A DNA stretch of 64,000 bases from a virus, in the IMG/VR virus record IMGVR_UViG_3300042007_000202, positions 1 to 64,000 of that record. One strand, given 5' to 3'. The notes beneath the pieces are model-generated. The model saw only the letters and a program-made list of their open reading frames with translations, searched no databases and was not told where the DNA came from. Shown piece by piece: positions 56,401 through 63,386 of this stretch (positions within the stretch are counted from its first letter, which is position 1; each line of letters starts with the position of its first letter). The position numbers and the translations under genes are program-made.

Positions 56401-57004
56401 CGCGCTGGTCGTGGGTGCATTGCCAGCGCTTCTCCCACGGCTGGCCGGTGCGCTCCTGTTCCGCGAGCGCGCCGTGCGCGGCGCCCGCGTTGAGGGCCGT
56501 CATGGTCTCGGTGCGGGTCATGGTCATGATCTGGCCGTCCCACTCCTCCAGCGTCATCAGCGCGGACAGGCGTTCCTTGAGCTGGGCGGGGGATTCGCCG
56601 CTCGGCCGGTGCAGGATGGCGCGCAGCAGCCGGTCAGCGAAGGCGCGCCGGAACCCGGCGAGGCGGTCGCCCAGGCCTTCGCCGTGGCCTTGGTCGTCGT
56701 CGGGGGCGTCGTCGGGGCGGCCGGTGATCCGTCCGAAGCTGCCGCGCCACAGGGCGCGGGTGGGGCCGAGGACGAAGCGGTTCAGGATGCGCCGCCAGGT
56801 CGCCTCTGACGGCACGCCCGGCGGGTGGCCGGGCTCGGGCTCGGCGGCGGCTGTCAGGGCCTCCAGAGAGCCGCCCAGCGGTCCCTTGCGGGCTTCCGCG
56901 AGGAAGGCTTCCACGGCGTCCCGGATGGCGGGGTAGAGCTGGGCTTCGGCCCGGCGGATGTAGGTGTAGTCCTTCATCCGCTCGGACAGCCACGGGTCAG
57001 GCAT
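53432..57004 (-). CDS. MuF - capsid protease - Nudix fusion head protein
   Basis: 1190 aa from the ATG at 57004 (TTG 57010 also possible). MuF-like part (1-260): TMTRTETMTALNAGA, QCTHDQRVRETH and GEVINCRC. Protease first part (~285-440): WRGVLGFMDEWS, LPLPLLVQGT, GHDGS, GEGRFDMED, VRFVSLDVDD. Then a long acidic linker and a Nudix domain (~605-745) with a perfect box GGIEEGETAEDAAFREFCEE at ~643-666. Protease second part (~810-985): GYLAAWGSCHVGFKDRC, TGHAKL, HYDHTG, AVNSPGFPL. The tail (~1100-1190) has LPPYIKRIADHLKSKGM and CASGDLNWPG. The Nudix domain splits the protease. Confidence 0.88.
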   Translation of the reverse strand: MPDPWLSERMKDYTYIRRAEAQLYPAIRDAVEAFLAEARKGPLGGSLEALTAAAEPEPGHPPGVPSEATWRRILNRFVLGPTRALWRGSFGRITGRPDDAPDDDQGHGEGLGDRLAGFRRAFADRLLRAILHRPSGESPAQLKERLSALMTLEEWDGQIMTMTRTETMTALNAGAAHGALAEQERTGQPWEKRWQCTHDQRVRETHLNADGQVRPLTEPFEIGGHRLQFPGDPLGPAGEVINCRCSARYGPAGDPALTAASAPQEESMTTPTVTETGPVTVEPSGRWRGVLGFMDEWSADQRMLATPEGGVRSRPLPLPLLVQGTLAKGHDGSELGVGVIDRIWTEGSQVWGEGRFDMEDPVGRDLARKVGLGFVRFVSLDVDDASAHQVLLREDGTIVPDGDPNDRSLMVGDVYDGWRIMGATLLAHPAFPNAAIALADADGQALTAAAFSEIVGYDPAWGCVKQDEIGAWMAADCEDPEAVPANPTGDGPFEPEQAQGEAPVEPEEEAVPAEDSQTATEDDEEAEAGDVPQDIAADDEQAAEELDPETPVVTGECVAPTEDGTGWEPAPCDAPGARPSTPDDVTPSAQMGVTRLAEDEDPASPASTPTHAGLAVKAQDTGRVLLIQRALDDEDPASGMWEWPGGGIEEGETAEDAAFREFCEETGCDMRGQGEIVDTWTSDNGVYQGFLLLVPEESGVGINPDPDDRTVLNPDDPDGDSIEVVAWWDPAGLADMGALREEVKATPWDKITAAGAPETEAAAAVVDEAESIVQEAEASEPPAGCEPCQAVAITASATTETFAPGWTPPGEWFEQPDGSSGAHSIRVDVETGQVSGYLAAWGSCHVGFKDRCVPPPHSASGYAYYNLRPVRTSTGTVRCGLITMNTGHAKLTASATGAMSHYDHTGTQAAVVRVGEDAHGIWVAGAVLPFVSQEDRLRLSLASFSGDWREVRGGAELIAALAVNSPGFPLAAKKTGPDGSFFSLVAAGFWPKEEEATPPSAPDSQPAAQASGLQAFELRQAEPVHLAAAVADELEGRAARRQRAASLEERMAAFRETASQRRATDLARRTALARKRISGLQPQRKTEVPMPLAGFGGLPTPSNQDIALAKNWVDQQGGLPPYIKRIADHLKSKGMDTSRAIATGVNAAKKMCASGDLNWPGIQQVNPGSKAEACAAIQKWEAMKAAARAS
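54521..54532. promoter_or_regulatory. 12-mer ATCCACGCGGAT inside the head-protein gene
   Basis: Exact family member in a coding frame; its role, if any, is unclear. Another exact copy is at 55233-55244. Confidence 0.3.
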
Positions 57005-59102
57005 GGGCAAGGGAGGACCCCTCTCCGTCGCACTGGAACTGGGCGACGGCCCGCTCCAGGTAGTCGGGGTGGTGTTCCTCGCGGGCGAGTAGGAGCGCGC
57101 GCACGTAGTGGTCCACCGCCTGGTGCAGGCACGGTTCGCCGGGGGTGGACTCGTGGAACTCCGCGTACGCGCCGCGCAGCATCTGGTCGAGCTGGCCGGG
57201 GTCTGCGTGGAGGGTGAGGTGGACGGACTCGGGGGGGAGCTGCTGGAGCTGCGTGCGCTGGTTGCGGGGGGTGGAGCGGATGAGGAACTGTCCGGCCCGG
57301 CTGAGGGCGCGGCGGACGGCCATGTCGAGGCAGCGGGTGCGCCAGTCGCCGCCGTGGCTGAGGGCGGGGCGGGCGCTGGCGGTCATGGCGCGCTCCAGCC
57401 CTTCGCGGGTGACGGGGCGGCTGGCTCCGGCCTGGGGTGCGTTGTTGCGGCCTCCGGCGGCCGGGAGCCCGGCCGGGCGGGCGGCCGGGCGGCCGGGCTG
57501 CTGGGCGGGGGTGGGGCCGGGGGTGCCGGGGTAGCCGCCGATGCGGCTGATGTTGGTGGGGTTGCCCAGGGGGGCCTGTACGCCTTGGGGTGTGGCGGCG
57601 GCGATGGCCTCCGGGGGGAGGGGGATGCCCAGGCGCGGGAGCAGGTAGGGGGCGAGGTTGGCGTTCGTCAGGGCGACGCGTTCCATCAGGCGGCGGGCGC
57701 GCTCCTGCTCGTCGGGGGCGTCCTCTTCGGAGAAGCCCAGTTCGCGCAGGTAGGCGGCGTCGGAGATGACCTGGTTGGCGAAGGCGGTGTCGGCCTCGGG
57801 GGCGCGGTTGGGGCGGAGGGTGAGGTCGCTGGTGTCGTACCAGATGGCGTACTTCTGCCAGCCCTGGATGCGCAGGGCTTTGAGCGCCGGGCGCAGGAGG
57901 TTGGTGGTCAGGGAGTCGCAGATCAAGCCGAGCAGTGGCTCGATGTGCAGCTTGATGGCCGATTCCTCCACTTGCCAGGCCGACCAATGGTTCGCGTCGC
58001 CCAGGCCGGTCAAAACCTCTGGCGGCATGTCCATGCCAGTGGCCACGCGGCGGATCGCGCTCTCGCGCAGTTCCTGGACGTTCTCGTCGAGCTTCGTGCT
58101 GAAGCTGATGTGCTTCAGTTCCTTGCCCTTTTCGGCCGGGCCCCGCACCACCAGCGGCACCACGGCGGACGCGCTGTCGCGGTTCTTCAGGGGGGCGGCC
58201 ATGGCCTCGATGAGGGCGGCCGTGAAGGGGTCCGGGTGGAGGGGGTTGACGCCCTCGGACTGCTCGGGGCTGGGAGTGGTCAGCTCGTCGGGGACGAACA
58301 GGACACCGGCGCCTGCCAGGCGGGACTCCGCGCTGGCGGTGATGTGGGCGGAGAGGTCGACGAGTTCGCGCAGCGGCTGGCGCAGGGCGAGCAGGGGGGA
58401 GTCGGGGTTGTAGCCGACGCGGGGGTGGGGGCGCCAGATGCGCAGGATGGTCGCCTGCTCGGGGTCGATGTCGATGTACTCGTTCGGCATGTCCGGGCTG
58501 ACGATCTTGAGCCCGGCGCCGGTGGACTGGAGCTCGTCCGCCGAGCACACCAGCCAGCGGCGCCCTTCGTCGCCGTCTTCACCGACGACGACGCTGGTGA
58601 CGTCCTGGCCGTATCCGGCGCTCTGGCCGCCGGGGTCGTCGAAGCCGATGAGGTAGCTCTCGCCGGGGATGTTGAGGTGGATGGCGAGGCGGCGCAGCAT
58701 CTCCGCCTGCCCGAGCTGCCCGCCGCCCAGCTCGTCCAGGACGGCGACGGCCTGCTGGGCTTCGAGGTCTACGGCACCGGTGGTCTCGTCGGTGCTGAGG
58801 TCGACGGGGGTGGGCTCGCTGGAGCCGTCGGGATCCACCACGCCGACGTAGAGGCGGGCGCGGGAGCAGGCGTTGGCGATCCAGGTGACGCCGAAGCGGA
58901 GTTCGGTGACGGTGTCGTAGAGGTCCCAGGCGTCGCGCTGCCAGTCCTGCTTGCGGCCGACGACGGTGCGGACCTGGGCCTTGCTGACGAGGGCCGCCGA
59001 CGCCATCACCGTGGTGCCCGCGTTCTGGTAGGTGACGACCCTGCCCGCGCGGTCGCGGCGGATCAGGTGCTTGGGGCGGCGGTGGATATTCCAGAGCGGC
59101 AC
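56997..59102 (-). CDS. Portal protein
   Basis: 701 aa, GTG after GAGGAGGA. N-terminal helix, then the portal core (LRFGVTWIANACSRARLYVG, IHLNIPGESYLIG, RPHPRVGYNPDSPLLALRQP, ISFSTKLDENVQELRESAIR, GMDMPPEVLTGLGDANHWSA). These are the marks of actinophage portals, the dodecameric ring through which DNA enters. A GC-palindrome copy (57459-57499) is read in frame near residues 535-548 as a Gly/Arg/Pro/Ala insert between the core and a C-terminal extension. Confidence 0.9.
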   Translation of the reverse strand: MPLWNIHRRPKHLIRRDRAGRVVTYQNAGTTVMASAALVSKAQVRTVVGRKQDWQRDAWDLYDTVTELRFGVTWIANACSRARLYVGVVDPDGSSEPTPVDLSTDETTGAVDLEAQQAVAVLDELGGGQLGQAEMLRRLAIHLNIPGESYLIGFDDPGGQSAGYGQDVTSVVVGEDGDEGRRWLVCSADELQSTGAGLKIVSPDMPNEYIDIDPEQATILRIWRPHPRVGYNPDSPLLALRQPLRELVDLSAHITASAESRLAGAGVLFVPDELTTPSPEQSEGVNPLHPDPFTAALIEAMAAPLKNRDSASAVVPLVVRGPAEKGKELKHISFSTKLDENVQELRESAIRRVATGMDMPPEVLTGLGDANHWSAWQVEESAIKLHIEPLLGLICDSLTTNLLRPALKALRIQGWQKYAIWYDTSDLTLRPNRAPEADTAFANQVISDAAYLRELGFSEEDAPDEQERARRLMERVALTNANLAPYLLPRLGIPLPPEAIAAATPQGVQAPLGNPTNISRIGGYPGTPGPTPAQQPGRPAARPAGLPAAGGRNNAPQAGASRPVTREGLERAMTASARPALSHGGDWRTRCLDMAVRRALSRAGQFLIRSTPRNQRTQLQQLPPESVHLTLHADPGQLDQMLRGAYAEFHESTPGEPCLHQAVDHYVRALLLAREEHHPDYLERAVAQFQCDGEGSSLAHA
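57459..57499. repeat. GC repeat inside the portal gene
   Basis: A copy of the GC family translated as GRPAARPAGLPAAGG within a flexible linker. Confidence 0.75.
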
Positions 59103-59124
59103 GGCGGCAGTCCTCCTCGCTCGG

Positions 59125-59622
59125 TCAGGGGGTCGTGGGCGGCTGTGTGAGCTGGATAGCTACGTGGCCGGAGTGGACCTGCTGAGTGGGCGGGGGCGGG
59201 GAGTCGAGCCAGTCGGCTGCGATGGCGGTGACCCAGGACATGGCGAAGACGGCCACGGTGTAGGTGAAGCCGGTGGCGAGGGAGTGGGTGGGCCACAGGC
59301 CGAGCCAGCAGCGGTAGTAGGCGAGGGTGAGGGCGGCGGAGACCCAGAAGCCGGAGCACCAGGGGCAGGTGACGAGCTTGGCCGCGTAGCGCCAGAAGCG
59401 GGGGGCAGGGCGGAGGGGGCCGGGGCCGTCGGGGGTTTCGCCGTAGATCTGGCGGGGCGCCCGGCCGCCCGCCCGGCCGGGCGGCCGGGCGTGTCGGGGC
59501 TGGGCTTTCATGTCGATCCAGTCACGCAGGGGCTGAGTGATGGTGTCCTCGGTGATGAGCCTGGTGATGCGGGCGGTCGCGAGGAGGGTGAGGAGGGAGA
59601 TGAGTACGGAGAGCCATGCCAC
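59125..59622 (-). CDS. Membrane protein, DUF1360-like, with in-frame GC-repeat insert
   Basis: 165 aa, GTG at 59622. LLATARITRLITEDTITQPL and AKLVTCPWCSGFWVSAALT are landmarks of DUF1360-like membrane proteins. Two or three hydrophobic segments follow. Between the first part and the CPWC motif a GC-palindrome copy (59458-59490) adds PPGRAGGRAP. Function unknown; found near portal genes in other Streptomyces phages as far as I recall. Confidence 0.8.
   Translation of the reverse strand: MAWLSVLISLLTLLATARITRLITEDTITQPLRDWIDMKAQPRHARPPGRAGGRAPRQIYGETPDGPGPLRPAPRFWRYAAKLVTCPWCSGFWVSAALTLAYYRCWLGLWPTHSLATGFTYTVAVFAMSWVTAIAADWLDSPPPPTQQVHSGHVAIQLTQPPTTP
59458..59490. repeat. GC repeat inside a coding frame
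   Basis: CCGCCCGCCCGGCCGGGCGGCCGGGC copy read as Pro/Gly/Arg/Ala. Confidence 0.75.
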
Positions 59623-59708
59623 GCTCCACAGAGTAACGATGTGCTCACGGACTGTCGCGTAAGTGGGTGACTGGCTTCCTGGGGAAGGGCGCTGGCCTGC
59701 ACGGATGC

Positions 59709-59733
59709 GGCCCGGCCGGGCGGGCGGCCGGGC
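59709..59733. repeat. GC repeat
   Basis: GGCCCGGCCGGGCGGGCGGCCGGGC, between divergent genes at 59622 and 59765. Confidence 0.65.
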
Positions 59734-59764
59734 ACTGTCAGTGGCGAGCCGTAACTTTCCGTGA

Positions 59765-60235
59765 ATGGACGCCGAGGAGTGGGCCGGGGAGCTGCTGCGG
59801 GTGATCCGCGCGTACGGCCAGGGCCGGGCGCGGACCTTCGCGGAGGCGGGCTACCCGCTGCCGTGGGGGGTGGAGCTGACGCTGCCCACGGGGGCCCGCA
59901 TCTATCTCCAGACGGTGACCGACCCCTCCGACTCCGACCACCCGCCCACGGGGCCCGTGGCGCCCGCGATGGACCCGGTGGAGCTTCCCGCCGAGGGGCC
60001 GACGGAGCTGGCCGCCGTGGAACGCTGGCTGGGCTGGTGCCTCACCGGCCATCAATCCGCGTGGATCAGGGAGGTGGAGCTGTTCCAGGCGCGGCGCGGC
60101 CGTCGCTCCGTCCCCCACGGCCTTGCCGTCAAGGCGCACTCAGGGGCGCGGATGTGGATCTACTTCCGGCATGCCACCCCCGCCGGGCGCGACCCGCGCG
60201 GCATGGCCGTGTGGCGGCTCCAGCCGACCGTGTAG
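59765..60235 (+). CDS. Hypothetical protein, 156 aa, lone plus-strand gene
   Basis: ATG at 59765. N-terminal helix, then beta-rich parts (PWGVELTLPTGARIYLQTVT, SGARMWIYFRHATPAG). It contains a 12-mer copy (60055-60066) in frame. It stands alone between minus-strand genes. No family recognised. Confidence 0.72.
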   Translation: MDAEEWAGELLRVIRAYGQGRARTFAEAGYPLPWGVELTLPTGARIYLQTVTDPSDSDHPPTGPVAPAMDPVELPAEGPTELAAVERWLGWCLTGHQSAWIREVELFQARRGRRSVPHGLAVKAHSGARMWIYFRHATPAGRDPRGMAVWRLQPTV

Positions 60236-60239
60236 GGCC

Positions 60240-60590
60240 TCAGCCGCCCGGGGGCGGCACGATCATCCGCGCGGGGCGGCCGGTGGTGCTGATGCTGAAA
60301 TCGTCGAGCCAGGCGAGCGCGGCATGAACGGGGTCTTCACCGTCGGGATACTCGTACAGGGCGAAGCACATGATTCCATCGCCTGTCGACATATGGACCA
60401 GGTCATCTTCCGCCCCCCGGCGCCACGTGCGGGATGCCGCGCCCATGAGGTCGGGGTAGGTTTCGGCGAGACGATCAATGATCGCCTGCATCTCGGCGTG
60501 CGCCTGCTCGTGGCTGTAGCCGCCCGTGCCGTAGACGGGCGAGCCGAAGCCGTCGCTGATGCTGAGCCTGACGGTGAGGGTGTTCCACAT
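60240..60590 (-). CDS. Hypothetical protein, 116 aa
   Basis: ATG at 60590. Beta-alpha layout with a helix at 30-45 (QAHAEMQAIIDRLAETYPDL) and DDLVHMSTGDGIMCFALYEY. No family recognised. Confidence 0.75.
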   Translation of the reverse strand: MWNTLTVRLSISDGFGSPVYGTGGYSHEQAHAEMQAIIDRLAETYPDLMGAASRTWRRGAEDDLVHMSTGDGIMCFALYEYPDGEDPVHAALAWLDDFSISTTGRPARMIVPPPGG

Positions 60591-60680
60591 GGGCCGACCC
60601 TATTGGGCGGCGGGCGGCGCGGGGCCGGTTCGGCGGCGCTGCGCCGCGATGTCAGCGGGAGCGCCTACCGTGGTTGACGT

Positions 60681-60736
60681 AGGCCCGCCCCGGACATCCC
60701 ATGTCCATGCTGCTGGCGCTCGCGCGGGGCGGGCCT
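60681..60736. terminator. Hairpin with nested dyad
   Basis: AGGCCCGCCCC / GGGGCGGGCCT (11-bp arms). In its loop lies GGACAT-CCC-ATGTCC, a perfect 6-bp dyad. Confidence 0.55.
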
Positions 60737-60741
60737 CGCTC

Positions 60742-61020
60742 TTATCCGTTGACCTTGTCGAACGTGGGCGTCTCCTCATGCTCCACGTCCAGGCGCCACT
60801 TCGCCATGCAGCCGTCCTGGTAGACGGCCATGGTCGGCAGGTGGCCGCCCTGGGGGTCGGAGACGAACAGCTCCTTGTAGAAGGTCAGTACGGGGTCGCC
60901 GTGCCAGGGGCAGCCCTTCTTGAGTTCTTTCCGGCGGTCGACCACGCGCTGGAGCGTGGCGGCGTCCCAGTCGGGCCGGGGGAAGCCGGGCGGGAAGCTG
61001 GCGAACGGGTCTTCGTTCAT
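60742..61020 (-). CDS. Hypothetical protein, 92 aa
   Basis: ATG at 61020 overlapping the previous stop (ATGA). GCPWHGDPV and YQDGCMAKWRLD. No family recognised. Confidence 0.75.
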   Translation of the reverse strand: MNEDPFASFPPGFPRPDWDAATLQRVVDRRKELKKGCPWHGDPVLTFYKELFVSDPQGGHLPTMAVYQDGCMAKWRLDVEHEETPTFDKVNG

Positions 61021-61343
61021 GTCGTGATACTCCGGGGCGGGGTCAGCGGCAGCCCGTCAGCCGCGACCCAAGGCGGGTTCTTGAAGTCCCAGGGCTCAGC
61101 TGTGAGCTGCATGGCGTGGGTGGGGTTGTCCGCGCGGTGGACTTCGGCCCAGGCGTCCCTGTCGGACGCCGAGAAGAAGGGCTCCCGCACGGTGCAGCAG
61201 CAGCAGGAAGCGTAGTACGCCCAGAGTTCGGTGAGGCCGTTGGCGTAGGTGACGATGGTGGCGCCGGTGGCCTGGCCGTCTGCGTTGACGGGCATCTCGC
61301 GGCGGATAATGTCGCGGTTCTTGTCCGCGTGGATGGCGCTCAC
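61017..61343 (-). CDS. Hypothetical protein with CCCC motif, 108 aa
   Basis: GTG at 61343. An ATG at 61295 is a second choice and would put the 12-mer (61323-61334) in the leader, as at other genes. It contains four Cys in a row (YYASCCCCTVRE), a rare feature that could hold metal. No family recognised. Confidence 0.7.
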   Translation of the reverse strand: MSAIHADKNRDIIRREMPVNADGQATGATIVTYANGLTELWAYYASCCCCTVREPFFSASDRDAWAEVHRADNPTHAMQLTAEPWDFKNPPWVAADGLPLTPPRSITT

Positions 61344-61373
61344 CGGGTACGCCTACCCGGCCGGAAGGGAATG

Positions 61374-61385
61374 ATCTGCGCGGAT
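61374..61385 (-). promoter_or_regulatory. 12-mer (minus: ATCCGCGCAGAT)
   Basis: In the 230-bp gene-free gap before 61572; intergenic. Confidence 0.65.
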
Positions 61386-61571
61386 CGTTCGATGGGGGTA
61401 GTCATGGGTGGCTTGGTCTCCATCACAGCACCGTATTGGTGTAGCGCCGTCCGGAGTGGCTGGCGGCCGGTGGGGGTCGGGGGCAGCTCACGCGGACGGG
61501 CGGAGAAGGGCGGGCCGGTCAGGCTGGCGAGAAGGCGAGGAGACGCGGCGGCCCGGACAGGTGAAGCTGGT

Positions 61572-62243
61572 TCAGCCGGTGAACCACTCCAGGAGCTGGC
61601 CGCGCAGCCGCTCCTGCGCCTCGGCCTCGGTGGCGCCTTCGGCGCGGAGCTGAGTCACGGGGCACACGGCCACGTACCCCCCGGCGCCCAGCCGCTCTCG
61701 CGTCTGCACCATCAGCTCCCGGCCCGGCTCGTGCCCGGCGTCGGGGAAGTATGTGGCGTGCACCCGGCGCATGGCTTCGCTGAAGCGCTCGGCCAGCTCG
61801 TCAGCGGAGCTGGAGGAGTTGATGTAGCGGGCGGTGGCGTGGTCGCCCTGGATGGCGATGTACTCCACCCAACGCAGGATGAACATGCGGAAGCGGCGGA
61901 TCTGCCCGTCCCGGCCGGTCTCGGTCAGGCGGGTCATCTGCTGTAGCTCGGCGTCGAAGTGGCTCACGGTCTCCGGGCTGATCTCCGCTACGGCGTCCCG
62001 GAGGCAGCCGACGGAGCGGGTGAGCGGGACGTAGGTCTGCTCTCGGCCCTCGCTGTGGTCCACGGAGACGGGGACCACAGCGAAGGACTCGGCCACGGCA
62101 GCGCCGGGGTTGTCGCGGAGGCGGCCGATGGCGTCGGCCAGCTCGTCGAACACCTGGGGCGGCAGGCCCTTGATCTGCTCCATGGCCTCGTCGCTGATGA
62201 CGACTTCGTAGGGGGCCTCGGAGGCGGTGGGTGGCTCGGTCAT
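61572..62243 (-). CDS. RelE/ParE-like plus HicB-like composite protein
   Basis: 223 aa, ATG at 62243. Residues about 10-50 (YEVVISDEAMEQIKGLPPQV...IGRLRDNP) match the opening helices of RelE/ParE-type toxins. A middle helical domain follows (about 95-170), with FDAELQQMTRLTETGRDGQ and IRRFRMFILRWVEYIAI. The C-terminus (GGYVAVCPVTQLRAEGATEA...RLRGQLLEW) resembles a HicB-type antitoxin fold. The usual toxin core strands after the first two helices are not obvious, so activity is uncertain. It could be a fused toxin-antitoxin or a degenerate relic. Confidence 0.75.
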   Translation of the reverse strand: MTEPPTASEAPYEVVISDEAMEQIKGLPPQVFDELADAIGRLRDNPGAAVAESFAVVPVSVDHSEGREQTYVPLTRSVGCLRDAVAEISPETVSHFDAELQQMTRLTETGRDGQIRRFRMFILRWVEYIAIQGDHATARYINSSSSADELAERFSEAMRRVHATYFPDAGHEPGRELMVQTRERLGAGGYVAVCPVTQLRAEGATEAEAQERLRGQLLEWFTG

Positions 62244-62283
62244 ACCCGGAGAGTACCTGTGGGAGATGGCGGAGGGGCTGACC

Positions 62284-62562
62284 TCAACCGAACAGCGTGG
62301 GCTGCTGGTAAGGGCTTGCTGCGGGGGTGGTGGGGCCGGGGGTGCCGGGCAGGCGCGGGAGGCCCTTGATGGGGTGCAGGGAGCCGGGGCACAGGGTGTA
62401 GGCGTCGCCGGTGGGGGCCCGGTGCCGGGCCAGTAGGCCGGTCCTCATGTGCTCGGCTGGCCACCTCTTGCACGACTTCTCGGGGCAGAGGTAGCGGTCG
62501 GGGGCCGCCGCCGCCCGTTTTCCTGAGCTGGCGGGGCCCCCCGGGGTGGGGGGTTGGGTCAT
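62284..62562 (-). CDS. Small Cys/His protein, 92 aa
   Basis: ATG at 62562 with no good ribosome site. CPEKSC...H...H...CPGSLH forms a possible zinc site; Pro-rich C-terminus. No family recognised. Confidence 0.68.
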   Translation of the reverse strand: MTQPPTPGGPASSGKRAAAAPDRYLCPEKSCKRWPAEHMRTGLLARHRAPTGDAYTLCPGSLHPIKGLPRLPGTPGPTTPAASPYQQPTLFG

Positions 62563-62572
62563 GCAGGTGAGG

Positions 62573-62815
62573 CTAGTTGGCGATCCGTAGTGCCGGGCGG
62601 GCGGGCGGCCGGGCGGGCGGGCGGCCGGGCATCTCGGCTCCGAGGGCGCGCCCGGCTGCCAGGAGCTTGTCCGCTGCATCCCGGACCAGGCAGCGGACCT
62701 CGAAGTGCCCGCCGGAGTGGAGATCCTTGAGGAGTTCGCGCAGATCAGCCTCTTGGGCCATCACTGCTTCGCGGATCTGGACAGGGTCCGGAGGTGGCAA
62801 GAAGTCGTTGTCCAT
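62573..62815 (-). CDS. Small helical protein with GC-repeat tail, 80 aa
   Basis: ATG at 62815. Residues 1-60 are helical (IREAVMAQEADLRELLKDLH). The C-terminus EMPGRPPARPPARPAL is encoded by a GC-repeat copy (62592-62631). No family recognised. Confidence 0.74.
   Translation of the reverse strand: MDNDFLPPPDPVQIREAVMAQEADLRELLKDLHSGGHFEVRCLVRDAADKLLAAGRALGAEMPGRPPARPPARPALRIAN
62592..62631. repeat. GC repeat as C-terminal coding extension
   Basis: GCCGGGCGGGCGGGCGGCCGGG tandem units, translated as an Arg/Pro/Ala tail. Confidence 0.75.
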
Positions 62816-62961
62816 TCAGTCACATTAGCGACGAAGTGACTACGGAGTGGAAGCGTTTGTACAAGTCGCCTGTGAGGGTTTCCTGCGCGAGGTGTGCACT
62901 TGCCCCCGGCATCGGATGATCGCGTTCCGGTTTAGGGCGTGCCGCAGGTGACACGTGCCTG

Positions 62962-62981
62962 CCTGGGCTCGGAGGAAACGT
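62962..62981. repeat. Shared 20-mer CCTGGGCTCGGAGGAAACGT
   Basis: Exact inverted copy of 31040-31059; it begins the hairpin array. Confidence 0.75.
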
Positions 62982-62982
62982 G

Positions 62983-63023
62983 CCTGGCCCCTCCCCCGGG
63001 CTGAGCGCGAGGGAGGGGCCAGG
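62983..63023. terminator. Hairpin A, 13-bp perfect stem
   Basis: CCTGGCCCCTCCC / GGGAGGGGCCAGG with a 15-base loop. Confidence 0.65.
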
Positions 63024-63030
63024 TGTTCGG

Positions 63031-63069
63031 GGGGCCACCCCTGTGGTGCGGAAGAGGCGGGGTGGCCCC
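63031..63069. terminator. Hairpin B, 11-bp perfect stem
   Basis: GGGGCCACCCC / GGGGTGGCCCC with a 17-base loop. Confidence 0.65.
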
Positions 63070-63162
63070 CGGCGCCCGCAGCGGCACGGGTGCCCGTCCC
63101 GGCGTGCGCGTCTGAGGTCGGCAAAGGAGGGTGCCGCAGCGCAGGCCGGGGAGGTTCCTGGG

Positions 63163-63198
63163 CCGCGCCCCCGCTTGTGCTGGAGGGCGGGGGCGCGG
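63163..63198. terminator. Hairpin C, 12-bp perfect stem
   Basis: CCGCGCCCCCGC / GCGGGGGCGCGG with a 12-base loop. Confidence 0.65.
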
Positions 63199-63258
63199 TG
63201 GGTGCACACGACCGACAGAGGCTGTCCTGGGGAGGTAGCGCGCCCATCCCGTGCACCG

Positions 63259-63296
63259 CGTACATGAAGTTAGCACACGCGCACGCTGTGTGCATG
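63259..63296 (-). promoter_or_regulatory. Promoter-operator P10 (partial, minus)
   Basis: On the minus strand GCTAACTTCATGTA matches the -10 and right half-site of P1; at an 18-bp distance the -35 is CATGCA, as in P5. Confidence 0.4.
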
Positions 63297-63370
63297 GGGT
63301 AGGGCGGCCCCTTCTCTTGCGGGTGGTGTGGGGGCGCCGCCGCCCCGGGCCCGTAAGCGGCCCGGGGGGC

Positions 63371-63386
63371 GGACATGGGGTTTGCG
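63371..63386 (+). promoter_or_regulatory. Isolated left half-site P11 (GGACATGGGGTTTGCG)
   Basis: Matches the left half and -35 of the operator family, but no -10 box follows. Could be a repressor site alone. Confidence 0.35.

Noticed and set aside
62820-63209. Minus-strand open frames in the region beside the terminase
   Set aside because: Pro/Arg/Ala-rich translations without a ribosome site; they run through three perfect hairpins, so the region is taken as non-coding.
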